From positions 2,903,501 to 2,967,500 of the forward strand of contig OZ037768.1 in the NCBI GenBank assembly GCA_964035545.1: DNA of 64,000 bases, in the 5' to 3' direction. The stretch comes from Bugula neritina. Lineage: Eukaryota > Bryozoa > Gymnolaemata > Cheilostomatida > Bugulidae. Below, one piece after another: positions 37,015 through 48,216 of this stretch; position 1 is the first letter of the stretch, and each line of letters begins with the position of its first letter. The notes below the pieces were generated by a model that searched no databases, had not been told where the DNA came from, and saw nothing but the letters and a program-made list of their open reading frames with translations. The position numbers and the translations under genes are program-made.

Positions 37015-37090
37015 ACATTCATAGATCACCACTATAAACATAGACATAGTGATAGTCATAAGTGGTACATTTACAACAAATTGGCATGGA

Positions 37091-38558
37091 GATAGTTATA
37101 CTGATACTGAGTTACTGATACTCATGCACTTACGTAATTGTTAATTTTGTAATATTAACATTATGATTACTATTCCTATAAGAATAAGTATAATAATTAT
37201 AATACCTATGGCTATTCATATTGGCTATTGTCTATTACTATTAGCATTAGTATTACTGTATTACTATTAGTTATTACTCTTAGTCTTACTATTACTAGTA
37301 CTAGTAGTAGTAATATTAGTTTAAATAATAGCATTTTAATCTAGTATTAAGTTATTAGTTATACCTAATCCTATACTTATATTAACTTATAGTTATAGTT
37401 ATACTTATAGACTATAGCTATAGTACTACTAATATTATAATTTATAAGTAATACTAATGTCTAATACTAATTATTGCCAATGGTAATACTAATAGTAATA
37501 GTGATAATGTGATTTTAAATTTATCATTATGATTATGATGATTATCATTATGTTGATCATGATCATGATGTTCATTTTCAATGCCCATGATTGAATTTGA
37601 TAGTAATAGTAATACTAATAACTAATAAGTAAAGCAATGTCAATCTTTAGCTCAATAGTTATTTGATTATCCAAATATTTGGCAGGAAAGCAAAGTCAAG
37701 TTTGAACTCAATGGCAACAAGAAATGTAAAGTCACTCTGTGCAAAGGCAACAAACTGCCATTTTTATATAATCATAAATTTTAAAAAAACCAAAGAAAAG
37801 TGTACCTGTATGGGCCCTAAATTAAAGTCGTAAACCGCTTTACGCCTAACCAATAGCTAAAGTGAGTTAAAATCTTGAACCCATGTACCGCCCACTGAAA
37901 TGGAATATACCGCCTATTTACTTCACTACAGACTTTATCGATCGATAGGTTTTCTTCGGATTGTTTCATTATCTTTAACGGTGTGAATAACCAGTCTATT
38001 TAAGCGTGCGCAACAAAAAACGGACATAACACTATCACGTGGTTATAAACCAGAGGGCGAACCATTGATTCAAGCGGAAATGCCAATGAATGTATCCTAG
38101 GTGATAGCTACAATAATAATGGCTCTGAGTGATCACGATGCAAAAATCTTTATCTTTATTCATATCAATAACAATAATACTTAATAAGTTTTAATTTTAT
38201 GTATATTTGGTTTAAGTGTTATCTATTAACAATAAATATATTACATAGTTGTTTATCTTATGATATATAACACGGAATCAAATGTTTGTGCAGCCATGCA
38301 CTTGCAGTTACTGTTAGTGCTACGCTCACCCTGACGCATTTAGTTTTACAGTTACTCATACCCATACTAGTTAGAGTTAAACTAACTATCGTCATTAGAG
38401 TTAATTACTAAGTCTAATGATAATAGTTCAATTTTAATTTTGTTAAATTGTATTCAAACTTATTTCAGTTAAAACCAGTTGTGGATTTTAAAGTTAAACT
38501 TAATAATTTATAATTAAAATTCAACTTTCAGAAGGATGAAATAACTATAAATATATTT
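37091..38558. other. Intergenic; possible promoter near 37920-38110
   Basis: 37100-37800 is (tac/tag)n-like simple sequence. 37920-38110 is GC-richer with CpGs, TCGATCGATAGG and a CACGTG E-box, ending in a possible donor (cctag|gtgata) at 38099. It might be the CCDC74 promoter and 5' UTR exon, in which case the Gypsy element sits in that gene's first intron. Evidence is weak. Confidence 0.35.
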
Positions 38559-38563
38559 AATAC

Positions 38564-38891
38564 TGAAACATTAAGTATAGTGAGTATATAATTACCTGAG
38601 AGTTACTCGAAGTAGGCAGGCATGACATTGAAATATCGAAAGAACAATAAAGTGGGGTCTGGCCGGCCAGGGGAAATACAAGGACCAAAAGTATAGTACT
38701 GATTTATAATTATTTTATCACAAAGTCTATCGGCGTGTTTATCTACTGTAGGCTGACATCTTTCATCTCGTAGTATCTCGTTCGTCCTTGACCCAATATG
38801 TATTTTAATAAACAAATGCACATGACATTATAACGTAGCATCTCGCTAGTCCGTAATTAGTGATAAACAAAAGACATATAATAATATAACA
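38564..38891 (-). repeat. 3' LTR of the Gypsy element
   Basis: 328 bp, starting TGTTATATT and ending TTTCA on the minus strand (TG...CA). Same length and, by eye, same sequence as the 5' LTR. Confidence 0.95.
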
Positions 38892-38902
38892 TCTCCCTTC
38901 TT
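38892..38902 (-). other. Polypurine tract of the Gypsy element
   Basis: AAGAAGGGAGA directly before the 3' LTR on the element strand, the expected place for the plus-strand primer. Confidence 0.8.
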
Positions 38903-39042
38903 AAGCAGGTGACTTCCTTCTATAACATTGTGATTAAGGTTGCTGAGATTAATAATATGATACGAGTATACATGATTAATATGGATTGGGGATTAACAAT
39001 GAAACTAAATAACTATGTACAGGGTGGGAAACGGCTAATAGC

Positions 39043-42000
39043 TTATCCCATGTGGAAGTCCTTGTATTTAGCGGGGAGGACTCCACGGTTGCTTCTGGGT
39101 TGACGCTCTGGTGGTGGTGCCGCGTTCCTGAGAGGTGTTGCAGGCAGGGCAGGCATGTGGGGGGATTCATTAGGAGCATCTCCAACATCAGTATCAGCAG
39201 CATCAGCTACACCAAGGGTCTGTGTGTTATCTGGTTTGAGGTGAACACGATTCCTACGCACTATAGACTGACCGTTGTCAACCAAGTAGGATCTGGGGGA
39301 GTCATGCTGTTCGACAATCATTCCTGGCGACCATTCTTTGTCAGTGCTTGACCTGATTAGTGCAGGAGTCCCAGGTTCCAGATCAGCCAACGGCCGTGCA
39401 TGGCGGTCATGGTACTTCTTCTGCAAGTTTTGGTTGGCTATTAGTTGTTGGCTAGCCTCAATAACAACTGGTTTAAGCGACTCGGCAGTGATTGGCAAAT
39501 CACTTCTTAGGGCTCTGTTGAACAGAAGCTCAGCTGGACTGAAAGCACAGCCAGTGATAGGAGATTGCCTGTATCTGAGTAGTGACCTGTATATATCCTC
39601 GCTTTCATCCTCACATTTTTTTAGAAAGGCTTTCATCGTTTGCACATAACGCTCAGCCATTCCATTGGACTTAGGGTAGTGCGGACTAGATGTTACAATG
39701 GTGAAGCACCAGCTTGATGCAAAAGTCTGCATGATTCTACTGCTGAAAGGCATGTTGTCCGCCAGAATGGACACTGGCACCCCGTGTACAGCAAATATGG
39801 ATTTCAATGCCAAAACCACGTCTTCAGCAGTCTTTCTCCTGAGTAATCTCAGCTCGGGGAAGTGAGAGTAACAGTCCACAACTACCAAGTAATCATTATT
39901 CTTATAGGACAGTATATTCATAGCCACTTTATTCCATGGTAGACTTGGCAGCTCATGAGACATTAACGGCTCTTTCTGTTGACGGTTGGAAAACTTAGCG
40001 CAGGTGAGGCAACTTGACACTTCATTCCGTATATCAGCAGATAGCCCAGGCCAATAGAATGATTTCCTCGCAAGCTCTCTGCATTTCTCAACGCCCAGGT
40101 GGCCCATGTGTAGCGACTTTAGAATGTGCTTCCTTTGTGACTTCGGAACTATAAGCCGCTCTTCAACGTAAAGAAATCCATCCACATCATAGATGTCAGA
40201 TCTAACATTCCAGTAGGGTTGGATTTCTGTGGGGGCCTGACTCCGTCTACTCCATGACCAACCATCTTGCAGTGCTTTTTTCAGACTGTCCATTGTCGGG
40301 TCTTCAGCATATGACTGTCTCATCTCATTCATGGTGCTATCATCGGTTTCTAAGGCATGAACCATCACAACTTCACCTTCGAGATCACACTGATCATTTG
40401 TAACGCGTTGAAGGTAGGCTCGGGATAGTGTGTCAGCAATATATAAATACTTGCCCGGAACATATGTGAACTCAGCTATCCGGTATCTTTGTAGTCGCAG
40501 AAGTAGTCTTTGCAGCCTTGGGGATGCCTTGTGCAACGACTTGTTCATTATCGGGATGAGAGGTTTATGATCCGTCTGTATGTGAACAGCACGTCCATAG
40601 AGGTAGCTGTGAAAGCGCTCACAGCCGAACACAACTGCTAGCAGCTCCTTATCTATTTGGGGATAGTTGCACTCAGTCTCAGTTAAGCTGCGTGAAGCGT
40701 ATGCAACAGGTTTACCTTCCTGTAGTAACACTGCACCAAGTCCCGACTTTGAAGCGTCAACTTGTAAATGCGCATCCTTGGTAACATCAAAATACTGCAA
40801 GACAGGTTCGGACGTAAGCAAGCGTTTAATTACCTGGAAGCTTTCCATTTGTTCTTTGGACCACACCCACTGACTATCACTCTTCAGTAGCACTCTCAAG
40901 GGCTCAGTACAGGCTGACATGTTGGGTATGTAGGCTCTTAGAAAATTGAGAGTACCAATCAGTCTTTGTACTCCCTCTCGGTCTGTTGGGTCAGGCATGG
41001 CCTCAATAGCAGCTATCTTGTCTGGGTCAGGACGCAGACCATCTTTCGATACTATATGGCCTAAATAGCGTACCTCCGTCTGATTCAACTGAATCTTCTT
41101 GCGATTAAACTTCACATTAGCCTCTTTGGCCTTTACCAATAGCTTTCTCAGATTGGCATCATGTTCCTGTTGTGTCTTTCCAGCTACAATGATGTCATCA
41201 AAATACACTGAGACACCAGGCAAGTCTCCAAATATTTGCTCCACCTTCTTCTCAAAGACTTCAGCACTTGAGTGAAGACCAAATGGAAGTCTATCAAAAC
41301 AGTAGCGACCATATGGGGTGTTGAACGTTGTGAGCAGACTACTCTCTTTGGTCAAGGCTACATGCCAGTATCCATGTTTCATGTCCATGATGGTGTAGTA
41401 TTGCATACCATTGAATCTGAAGGCAATGTCTTCTAATGTGGGTATCTTGTGATGTTCTCGTCTCACTGCTCTGTTCAGGTCCTTGGGGTCTAGGCATATA
41501 CGAACCGACCCATCTTTCTTTTCAACGCATACCATACTACTCACCCAGTTGGTTGGTACGTCAATCTTAGATATAATTCCAGATGCCTCCATATCATCCA
41601 GTTCCTTTTTCACTTTGTCTAACATACTGAGTGGGACACGTCTTGGATGATGAACCACAGGCTTCACATTCTCGTCAACACATATCTCGTGCTCTCCATC
41701 AAGTCTGCCAACGCCTTCAAACACCTCAGGGAACTCCTGAAGTATCGAGGTTGACAACTGATCAACTCTGCGGATCAGACCAAAAGATTCAGCAGCCTCG
41801 AGGCCAAGTATGGGAGGAAGGTCCTCATCAACCACCTCGAAGTGGACACTCTGGCTATGCTCCTTGTGGTTCACGGTGAGTTGAACTGCACCCACATTCT
41901 TGATCTTGGCCTTATTATAGCCGTAAAGGCATACAGAAGTGGGCTTTAGAGTAGCACCAAGTGACTGAACGGTTCTTAGGTTGATGCAATTTGTTTCAGC

Positions 42001-42957
42001 TCCAGTATCAATCTTAAACTGAATATCATTGGCCTTTCCTTTGTCACTGACCTTCATCGGAAGAATCCAAGATTTCAATTTAGATTCATTAGAAAGAGCA
42101 CCAACAGCACCTATGAACAAGCTATTCATTTGTTTCGCTGCAAGAGCTTTGCCTTTGCAGACTTTCTCAAAGTGATTTTTCTTCCCGCAGTTATGACATG
42201 TCTCGCCATAAGCAGGACATCTGCCTTTGGCATGTGTATATCCACAAAATTTGCAATCTATGTTGTCCTTACGTGTGTTACTTCTGGTTTTATTTTGCGT
42301 AGCGCCAGGCTGACTCTGCACAGTGCTGACTGCAGCATCATTTATCTCATTGACTGTCTTCATAGTAGTATCACCGGCAGCCATCCTTGACATCTGCTGT
42401 TTGGTAATCTCAGCAGCACGGATGTCATCTAAGGCACTCTCAAGTTTAACGTTTTTGTCACGGAGTAGCCGCTCCTTCAGCTTTCCATCAGTGAGTCCAA
42501 ACACAATTCTGCAGAGAAGCATTCGGTCTCGCAATTCGCCAAAATCACATTTTGTAGCTTGAGTTTTTAGACGTTTCACAAAGGTGTCAATGGGCTCTCC
42601 ATCACTCTGACTGAGAGACCAAAAAACAAACCATTCATACAACACGTTACGCCGGGGATTGCAATAGGCTTCAAACTGCTCCAAAACATCAGCCATAACA
42701 TCCTTGCTTTTACCTGCGGGAAAGTCAAATTGACCATAAATCTCAGTAGCTTCCTCACCAGCCTGGTTCAGAAGTATAGCAACTTGACGTCTATTAATAC
42801 CCACATTCTCAGGAGGAGGCTCTTGGCCACTCTCTTGAGGCTTCAAAACCAAATCACTTGCAAGCAAATAATTTTCCAAGGCCCTTCTCCACTTCCTCCA
42901 ATTGTCTGACACATTACCTTCAAATGATAATTCTCCAGGGGCCTTCAAACCTTCCAT
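39043..42957 (-). CDS. Gypsy Gag-Pol polyprotein
   Basis: 1304 residues from the ATG at 42957; the open frame extends upstream only through non-ATG codons. Order: Gag-like N-terminus (MEGLKAPGELSFEG, DNWRKWRRALENYL); two zinc-knuckle-like motifs (CKFCGYTHAKGRC, then CHNCGKKNHFEKVC of CX2CX4HX4C form); aspartic protease (IDTGAETNC); reverse transcriptase (YFDDIIVAG); RNase H (QVDASKSGLG, TDHKPL); integrase with the HHCC finger (HMGHLGVEKC...CLTC) and the DDE region (VVVDCYSHF, ILADN, NGMAERYVQ). Gag and Pol share one frame. There is no chromodomain and no envelope. Reverse transcription and integration are the known roles. No stop or frameshift is seen. Closest in style to the K02A2.6-like Gypsy proteins common in invertebrates and fish. 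Confidence 0.95.
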   Translation of the reverse strand: MEGLKAPGELSFEGNVSDNWRKWRRALENYLLASDLVLKPQESGQEPPPENVGINRRQVAILLNQAGEEATEIYGQFDFPAGKSKDVMADVLEQFEAYCNPRRNVLYEWFVFWSLSQSDGEPIDTFVKRLKTQATKCDFGELRDRMLLCRIVFGLTDGKLKERLLRDKNVKLESALDDIRAAEITKQQMSRMAAGDTTMKTVNEINDAAVSTVQSQPGATQNKTRSNTRKDNIDCKFCGYTHAKGRCPAYGETCHNCGKKNHFEKVCKGKALAAKQMNSLFIGAVGALSNESKLKSWILPMKVSDKGKANDIQFKIDTGAETNCINLRTVQSLGATLKPTSVCLYGYNKAKIKNVGAVQLTVNHKEHSQSVHFEVVDEDLPPILGLEAAESFGLIRRVDQLSTSILQEFPEVFEGVGRLDGEHEICVDENVKPVVHHPRRVPLSMLDKVKKELDDMEASGIISKIDVPTNWVSSMVCVEKKDGSVRICLDPKDLNRAVRREHHKIPTLEDIAFRFNGMQYYTIMDMKHGYWHVALTKESSLLTTFNTPYGRYCFDRLPFGLHSSAEVFEKKVEQIFGDLPGVSVYFDDIIVAGKTQQEHDANLRKLLVKAKEANVKFNRKKIQLNQTEVRYLGHIVSKDGLRPDPDKIAAIEAMPDPTDREGVQRLIGTLNFLRAYIPNMSACTEPLRVLLKSDSQWVWSKEQMESFQVIKRLLTSEPVLQYFDVTKDAHLQVDASKSGLGAVLLQEGKPVAYASRSLTETECNYPQIDKELLAVVFGCERFHSYLYGRAVHIQTDHKPLIPIMNKSLHKASPRLQRLLLRLQRYRIAEFTYVPGKYLYIADTLSRAYLQRVTNDQCDLEGEVVMVHALETDDSTMNEMRQSYAEDPTMDSLKKALQDGWSWSRRSQAPTEIQPYWNVRSDIYDVDGFLYVEERLIVPKSQRKHILKSLHMGHLGVEKCRELARKSFYWPGLSADIRNEVSSCLTCAKFSNRQQKEPLMSHELPSLPWNKVAMNILSYKNNDYLVVVDCYSHFPELRLLRRKTAEDVVLALKSIFAVHGVPVSILADNMPFSSRIMQTFASSWCFTIVTSSPHYPKSNGMAERYVQTMKAFLKKCEDESEDIYRSLLRYRQSPITGCAFSPAELLFNRALRSDLPITAESLKPVVIEASQQLIANQNLQKKYHDRHARPLADLEPGTPALIRSSTDKEWSPGMIVEQHDSPRSYLVDNGQSIVRRNRVHLKPDNTQTLGVADAADTDVGDAPNESPHMPALPATPLRNAAPPPERQPRSNRGVLPAKYKDFHMG

Positions 42958-43050
42958 GACAGCTCCAAGGCAGACCAACACAGTCCACAACAACAAACAA
43001 CTAAAAGCTAAACAATCACCACTCCAGTGGCAAAGTAGGGTGCGAGTACG

Positions 43051-43065
43051 ATCTAGCTGCCACCA
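43051..43065 (-). other. Primer-binding site of the Gypsy element
   Basis: TGGTGGCAGCTAGAT immediately after the 5' LTR, beginning with the TGG expected to pair with a tRNA CCA end. The matching tRNA was not determined. Confidence 0.7.
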
Positions 43066-43393
43066 TGAAACATTAAGTATAGTGAGTATATAATTACCTG
43101 AGAGTTACTCGAAGTAGGCAGGCATGACATTGAAATATCGAAAGAACAATAAAGTGGGGTCTGGCCGGCCAGGGGAAATACAAGGACCAAAAGTATAGTA
43201 CTGATTTATAATTATTTTATCACAAAGTCTATCGGCGTGTTTATCTACTGTAGGCTGACATCTTTCATCTCGTAGTATCTCGTTCGTCCTTGACCCAATA
43301 TGTATTTTAATAAACAAATGCACATGACATTATAACGTAGCATCTCGCTAGTCCGTAATTAGTGATAAACAAAAGACATATAATAATATAACA
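43066..43393 (-). repeat. 5' LTR of the Gypsy element
   Basis: 328 bp, matching 38564-38891. It would carry the element's promoter; on the plus strand it faces CCDC74 about 470 bases away. Confidence 0.95.
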
Positions 43394-43398
43394 AATAC

Positions 43399-43845
43399 TC
43401 TATGTTATTTGATGATTATTATTATCATTATAATTATGATACTGCTTTAAAAATACACCCAATTGTATTTGTTATGTATGCTTAAAAATTAAAGCAATAA
43501 AAACTTTTGCCAAACATCTTTAACCTTTTGTGATTTGGATAGCAAAAAATTACAGTTAGTATAATACTAAAACTTACTGATAATATTATTAAATTGTTGT
43601 TTGTACATTAAAATAAACCAAAAATGTAAATTATATAGTTAATAAGAATGCAAGCAAATTAGTATTTTTAATCAATTTCTGTAAATTAGATTAAATTTCT
43701 AATTGACTTAAAATTGAACTGAAATTGTAACAGAATTTTATTCAAAACGAAATCAGATAACATTCAAAATGATTATGGCTTTTACAGCACTACTTTAAGT
43801 ACAAAACTTAAAGCCTAATCATTTTGAATATCTCTTTTATTTCAG
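43399..43845. other. AT-rich flank upstream of CCDC74 coding start
   Basis: No gene seen. An acceptor (tttatttcag) ends at 43845, so CCDC74 probably has an upstream 5' UTR exon and this stretch is intron. Confidence 0.5.
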
Positions 43846-43867
43846 TATATACAACACACACTTGAAT

Positions 43868-46800
43868 ATGGATATTCAGTACCCTCCACTAAATGAGAAT
43901 CAGATGCCTCAATGGTCCAGAATTGGACAGCTTGATAAATCTCGTTACCCCAAACCATTTAGCAAAGATCAATTAACTCTGAGTGCAGCTGATCATGAAG
44001 ACAGAGACTTTACTTCAAATAATAATGTGGATAAGTTAGATGATCAACATCCAGCTTTGAGAGTAGAATATTTAGAAAGGACCATACAATTTCTGAAAGC
44101 GCAACACCAAGAAACATTGGACAGCCTTCATATAGAAATAGAAAAACTTCGAAAAGAGAACAAAGGTAAAATATTGCAACATTTAACTGTATTTTTATTA
44201 GCTGCAGTTTAAAGTCGAATACAAAGTCACTTATTAACAATCCAGCGTTAATTAGTTTCTAAAGCATAATTCTTTTTTTTAGAGATTTGACTAACAATTA
44301 ATATAGGTAGTTGGTACACTGTACGCAGCAATACATGTAGTATATTATTAAGCTATAAAAGTACATTGTTCTACACACATACACTAGACAAAGTATTTAC
44401 CTATTCCAAAGTTGGAGTTTATATAAAACATGTCCTATATGTTGCAGAATTGCACTTCAAGCTTGTCACAAAAATTAACGAGGATGATGATATATCAATT
44501 GAAGAGTCTGTCACTGAAGAAATAGAAGAAGCTTTCAAAAATGATATTTTGCTTGATTCTTATTTAAAGCAAAAGGAGCAGGTAACAACAAGTAAGTGCC
44601 AATCACTAGAAATTTTGTTGTACATCAGTTGGTAAATGATAACTGCGTACTAAAAAGGCTACAAATTTACACCAGTTGGTAAATAATAGGCAGAGTAGGT
44701 ATTGCATACCAAACTTCATTTAGATTAATCTGGTAACTTGTAAAAATGCAATTTTAATATTTTGACAAAAAGATTATCCTTTGAGATGCAGGTTTTATAT
44801 CATTGATCATACTTTGTAACTGCAGGAGTAAAAAGTGGAAGTGCTAAATCTAAAACTAAGATCTTAGAAAAACAAATATTGGAACTCAAGCATCAAGTTA
44901 GAGAATTAAAGAACAAAAATGAATATTTGACTCAACTAGTAGACAAAAACAGGCCACAGGATCAGTCTAGCAGGTAAATTTACGTGTAGCAACAGCAAGT
45001 AAACTTACATGTAGTAACAGGTCACTTTTTGGCCATTCAATGCTTTCAGTCAGTAAACTCTTGCAATGTCTTGAAGCTAGCTGTATTGATTGTGAAAAAA
45101 ATGTATAACTTATGCATTGTAATTTCTGGTATGACCAAAGAACCAAATTGTTCAACTACTTCAAGGGCTCTTCACAATATGTAAATATAGACATGGTGTC
45201 ATTTACAACTTTCAGTGCAAAAGAAAAGCATCAAAATGAGGGTCCCACCAGCGCTACTGTGTCAGAGCTGAGTATAAACATGGACAAAATAACTTTCACA
45301 CAACATTCTCGAACAGTGCTGGTACATGACAGAGTGGGGTCGGCCAGACGGCGCCCCAACCAGGAAGAACTAGAAAAAATTATAAATCATTTGCATAGGG
45401 CAAATCAGCAGCAAGAAAGTGAGGTATGTTCCTGATTGCAAGCTAATATATAGTATCGGAAAAATAAATATATCAAATTAACAAAGGTATACACATAAAA
45501 TATATTAAATAAAAGCCTCAGGCAATTTTGATAAGGCGTTTCATTGTAACCTGCCTGCATGGTTATTGGTGCACAATAATTAAATGTTCCACAATAAAAG
45601 CTATTAGTAAGATATCCAACTCAACATTACAAATAAACAAATTAGTGTCAGGCAACTTTAAATTTAGCAAGCACTAAGAGTAAAACACTTTTACTTATGT
45701 AAACACTTCAACACCAAATAAATTAAATGTAGTAGATGTTGACCTCATTGCATATACTTGAGCCAAATCTAGAGCTCAGTGTAGGCAACTAGATAGGGTT
45801 AAGCATCTTAACCTAACTTTGTGCATGGGAACTAACACTCTATAGGCCACAGGCACTGCACCTGTATGTCAAAGCATTCACTTTGACATACATATTATGT
45901 AGCATTACTATATGTAAACCTACTACATTGACATTTTACTTTGTTGTTATTGAAGTTAATGAGTTCTCTCTCAGTTTTCACTTCTTACAAGAGGTTAAGG
46001 TTAATGTTAAATAAAATAGTGAAGGCTTATACGGCTGTATTTTTGCAGAATTTCAGCTATAAGAATAGAATATAAAGGTATATAGTAAAGTAATAGTATA
46101 ATATAATATAATGGAGTTACTTATAGACAGGGTAAAATACACTATTATATTAGGTACATTATTCAATTTGATATTATATTACATTATCTACTATATCATA
46201 TTATATTATCTAATGTATTACTACATATTATATTATTCAATATATTATCATACCACATTATCCAATATAATATTATTTTACAATATCCAATATCATATCA
46301 TATTATCCAATATATTATTGTATTACACTGTTCAATATATTATTACATATTATTCTAGTTGACTAAAGTCAAATCAGACTTGAAGGAGGTTCTGTATTCT
46401 CACAAATGGACACCAGATGCATATCTGCTGGCAAAGGCCTACGTGGCCACAGATGGCGCACCTGAAGAAACAGATATTTTACCCAAACTGCAGATGAGAA
46501 GCACCACACGGAAACTGTGAGTAACCAACCGCAAGTTAGCTGTATGATACATAGGTTTAAGGCAGTGAGTGATGGATTAACAGTATAGTTGGAGAAATGA
46601 AAATAATGTAACTGCTGTCAACTTGAGAGTTGGACTACGCTTCCTTACTTCAAGCTAAAAGTTGAATCATGACTTGTGCTGCTGCCGTTTAATGTTGGCT
46701 TATAGTTGGTTGGTCTAAAGATGCGTTTGCTTTTACAGGCCGGATATAGCTTATATTTCGAGAGATAATGTGTCACTCCCCGCACTTAAAAATACTATGG

Positions 46801-46874
46801 GAACAAAGGCTGTGGAAAGGCGCAAAAGAACGCAGATACTGCAGAAGGCGAGATTACACAAGGAAGTCTTGTAG
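43868..46874 (+). CDS. CCDC74: CCDC74-family coiled-coil protein
   Basis: Exons: 43868-44165, 44448-44591, 44826-44973, 45216-45423, 46359-46516 and 46739-46874; 1092 nt, 363 residues (human CCDC74A about 378). Hallmarks: the N-terminal coiled coil YLERTIQFLKAQHQETLDSL with EIEKLRKENKELHFKLV (residues about 65-110), matching the vertebrate segment ending RENKDLHYKL; a second coiled coil ILELKHQVRELKNKN; a conserved middle block around RRRPNQEELEKIINHLHRAN; and the C-terminal LPALKNTMGTKAVERRKRTQ ending RLHKEVL. Vertebrate members are linked to mitotic spindles and cilia; a role here is only by homology. The start follows an acceptor at 43845. An AT-rich repeat fills intron 5. The gene converges on ANKFY1. 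Confidence 0.88.
46085..46350. repeat. AT-rich simple repeat, CCDC74 intron 5
   Basis: Degenerate tatattatattatccaat units, ending 8 bases before the exon 5 acceptor tattctag (46358). Open frames across it are artefacts. Confidence 0.85.
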
Positions 46875-48216
46875 TCGACTCGTAGAGCATAAGGTGCTAC
46901 CGATAGCAACACAACTGTCTGAAATCTGCAGTCAGCTTGATCTCTGCACTGAGTTTGCTGTGGAGTTGTTAGCATTAGGTACTTAGGAATTTAGATATCA
47001 ATGTAAAGTTGTTTTTATTATTTTACTGTAAAAGTTAATCCTTTGCCATAAGCAAATTTTTAGTAAAAGTATGGAATAGAATATTATTATGGTTATTTGT
47101 TGCGACGCCGCAGTTATGGTGTCACGTAAAATATTGTGAAGTAATTACCTTTTGAGTTTTTATTGTGCAGAAAATGTTGAGTCAAAAATTTATTCTTTCA
47201 ATGCATATTTTGCATTTCATAAAATAATTCAAAAACAAAATTTAATGACACTAATGTGAAATATAAGTTATATGAATGTGCACTTATAATATGTAATGCA
47301 ATAAATATATCAGTTTACCACAAGTCTTCAACAATCGTACTGTTAAAACTAACACTTTTTAAACTAAAATAGAAATTAATAATATCATTCCCATTATGAA
47401 AAATATATAATTATGCATTTAATGAAAACAATAATTGGCTGTTTCTGGAATAGTTAGTTGTTGTCCCAATGATTAGCCTAGTAATCCTGATAGGTTGGGC
47501 TGTAAGTTTGCTGTCCGATTAGAAATTGTGCCAAATAAAGGGAAAGTATCTTATAGATGGATCATTCGTGATATTTTCTCTCAAATGAATTTTACTATTA
47601 AAATTTAAATTTCAAGTAAATGCCGCACTCACTAGCTATTTGCATTCGCAATCATTCCTTGAAACCAGCAACATTTTTCATATAGAATTCAATTAATTAT
47701 GGAAAATATAAAGAGCCAATCAGAATGCGGCTTTCTAAAACAATTACTCAGAAATATTTTTGTTTTCATAAAAAAGGGGCTGTTATGTGGTAATATTCTA
47801 ACCAACAGAAAACGGGCTACAATCAGTTTCTTACTGGCACGTCAACCTGGGTGGTCATTAGATCAGCCACATCTAGTAAATTCAGAACTGGCACAGAATA
47901 CATACAATTCATAACATTTGAGCCTTTAAAACCCTGGAATATCTTAATAAAATTATTTGTTCATATCAACCTGCCACACTACTTTGTTAAAAAACGGAAA
48001 ATGTAAAAAATATTCCACCTTTCCCAACTAAAATACAGCCAGTTGCTCACACAGTCCAACTCTGTGGTAGATATGGTGTGCGATACACAGATATACAGTT
48101 ATCTGATTGGCTGGTATAATATAGACCTACCGAGTGACCTAGAAAACATAGGAAGCAACACTATTAGCACCATATTGCACCAATGGCAGAGTAAATGGCA
48201 TCGTATAACTAGCCAA
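46875..48216. other. Convergent 3' flanks of CCDC74 and ANKFY1
   Basis: AT-rich. A short plus-strand frame at 47699-47914 has no recognisable protein features and is probably chance. A possible CCDC74 poly(A) context (aataaatatatcag) is at 47300. Nothing else is seen. Confidence 0.5.

Larger units (their letters stand above)
32130..37090. repeat. Right arm of the large inverted duplication
   Basis: Reverse complement of about 21720-27040. It carries DsbA-like gene 2 and the shared SINE. It lacks the hAT element and the intron 1 SINE. A LINE fragment (36697-37014) splits the outer hairpin, whose arms (36619-36691 and 37015-37085) are longer here than in the left arm. Confidence 0.92.
38559..43398 (-). 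mobile_element. Complete Ty3/Gypsy LTR retrotransposon
   Basis: Target duplication AATAC at 38559-38563 and 43394-43398, two 328-bp LTRs, a primer-binding site, a polypurine tract and one uninterrupted gag-pol frame on the minus strand. The LTRs showed no difference by eye, so the insertion is recent and this copy may still be competent. No envelope-like frame is present. It lies between DsbA-like gene 2 and CCDC74. Confidence 0.96.

Noticed and set aside
41631-41879. Plus-strand frames inside the Gypsy element
   Set aside because: Antisense shadows of the gag-pol frame.
39043-42957. Envelope gene making this an endogenous retrovirus
   Set aside because: No third frame lies between integrase and the 3' LTR; the space is under 200 bases.
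47699-47914. Small gene between CCDC74 and ANKFY1
   Set aside because: No recognisable motif, AT-rich, no splice or context support.
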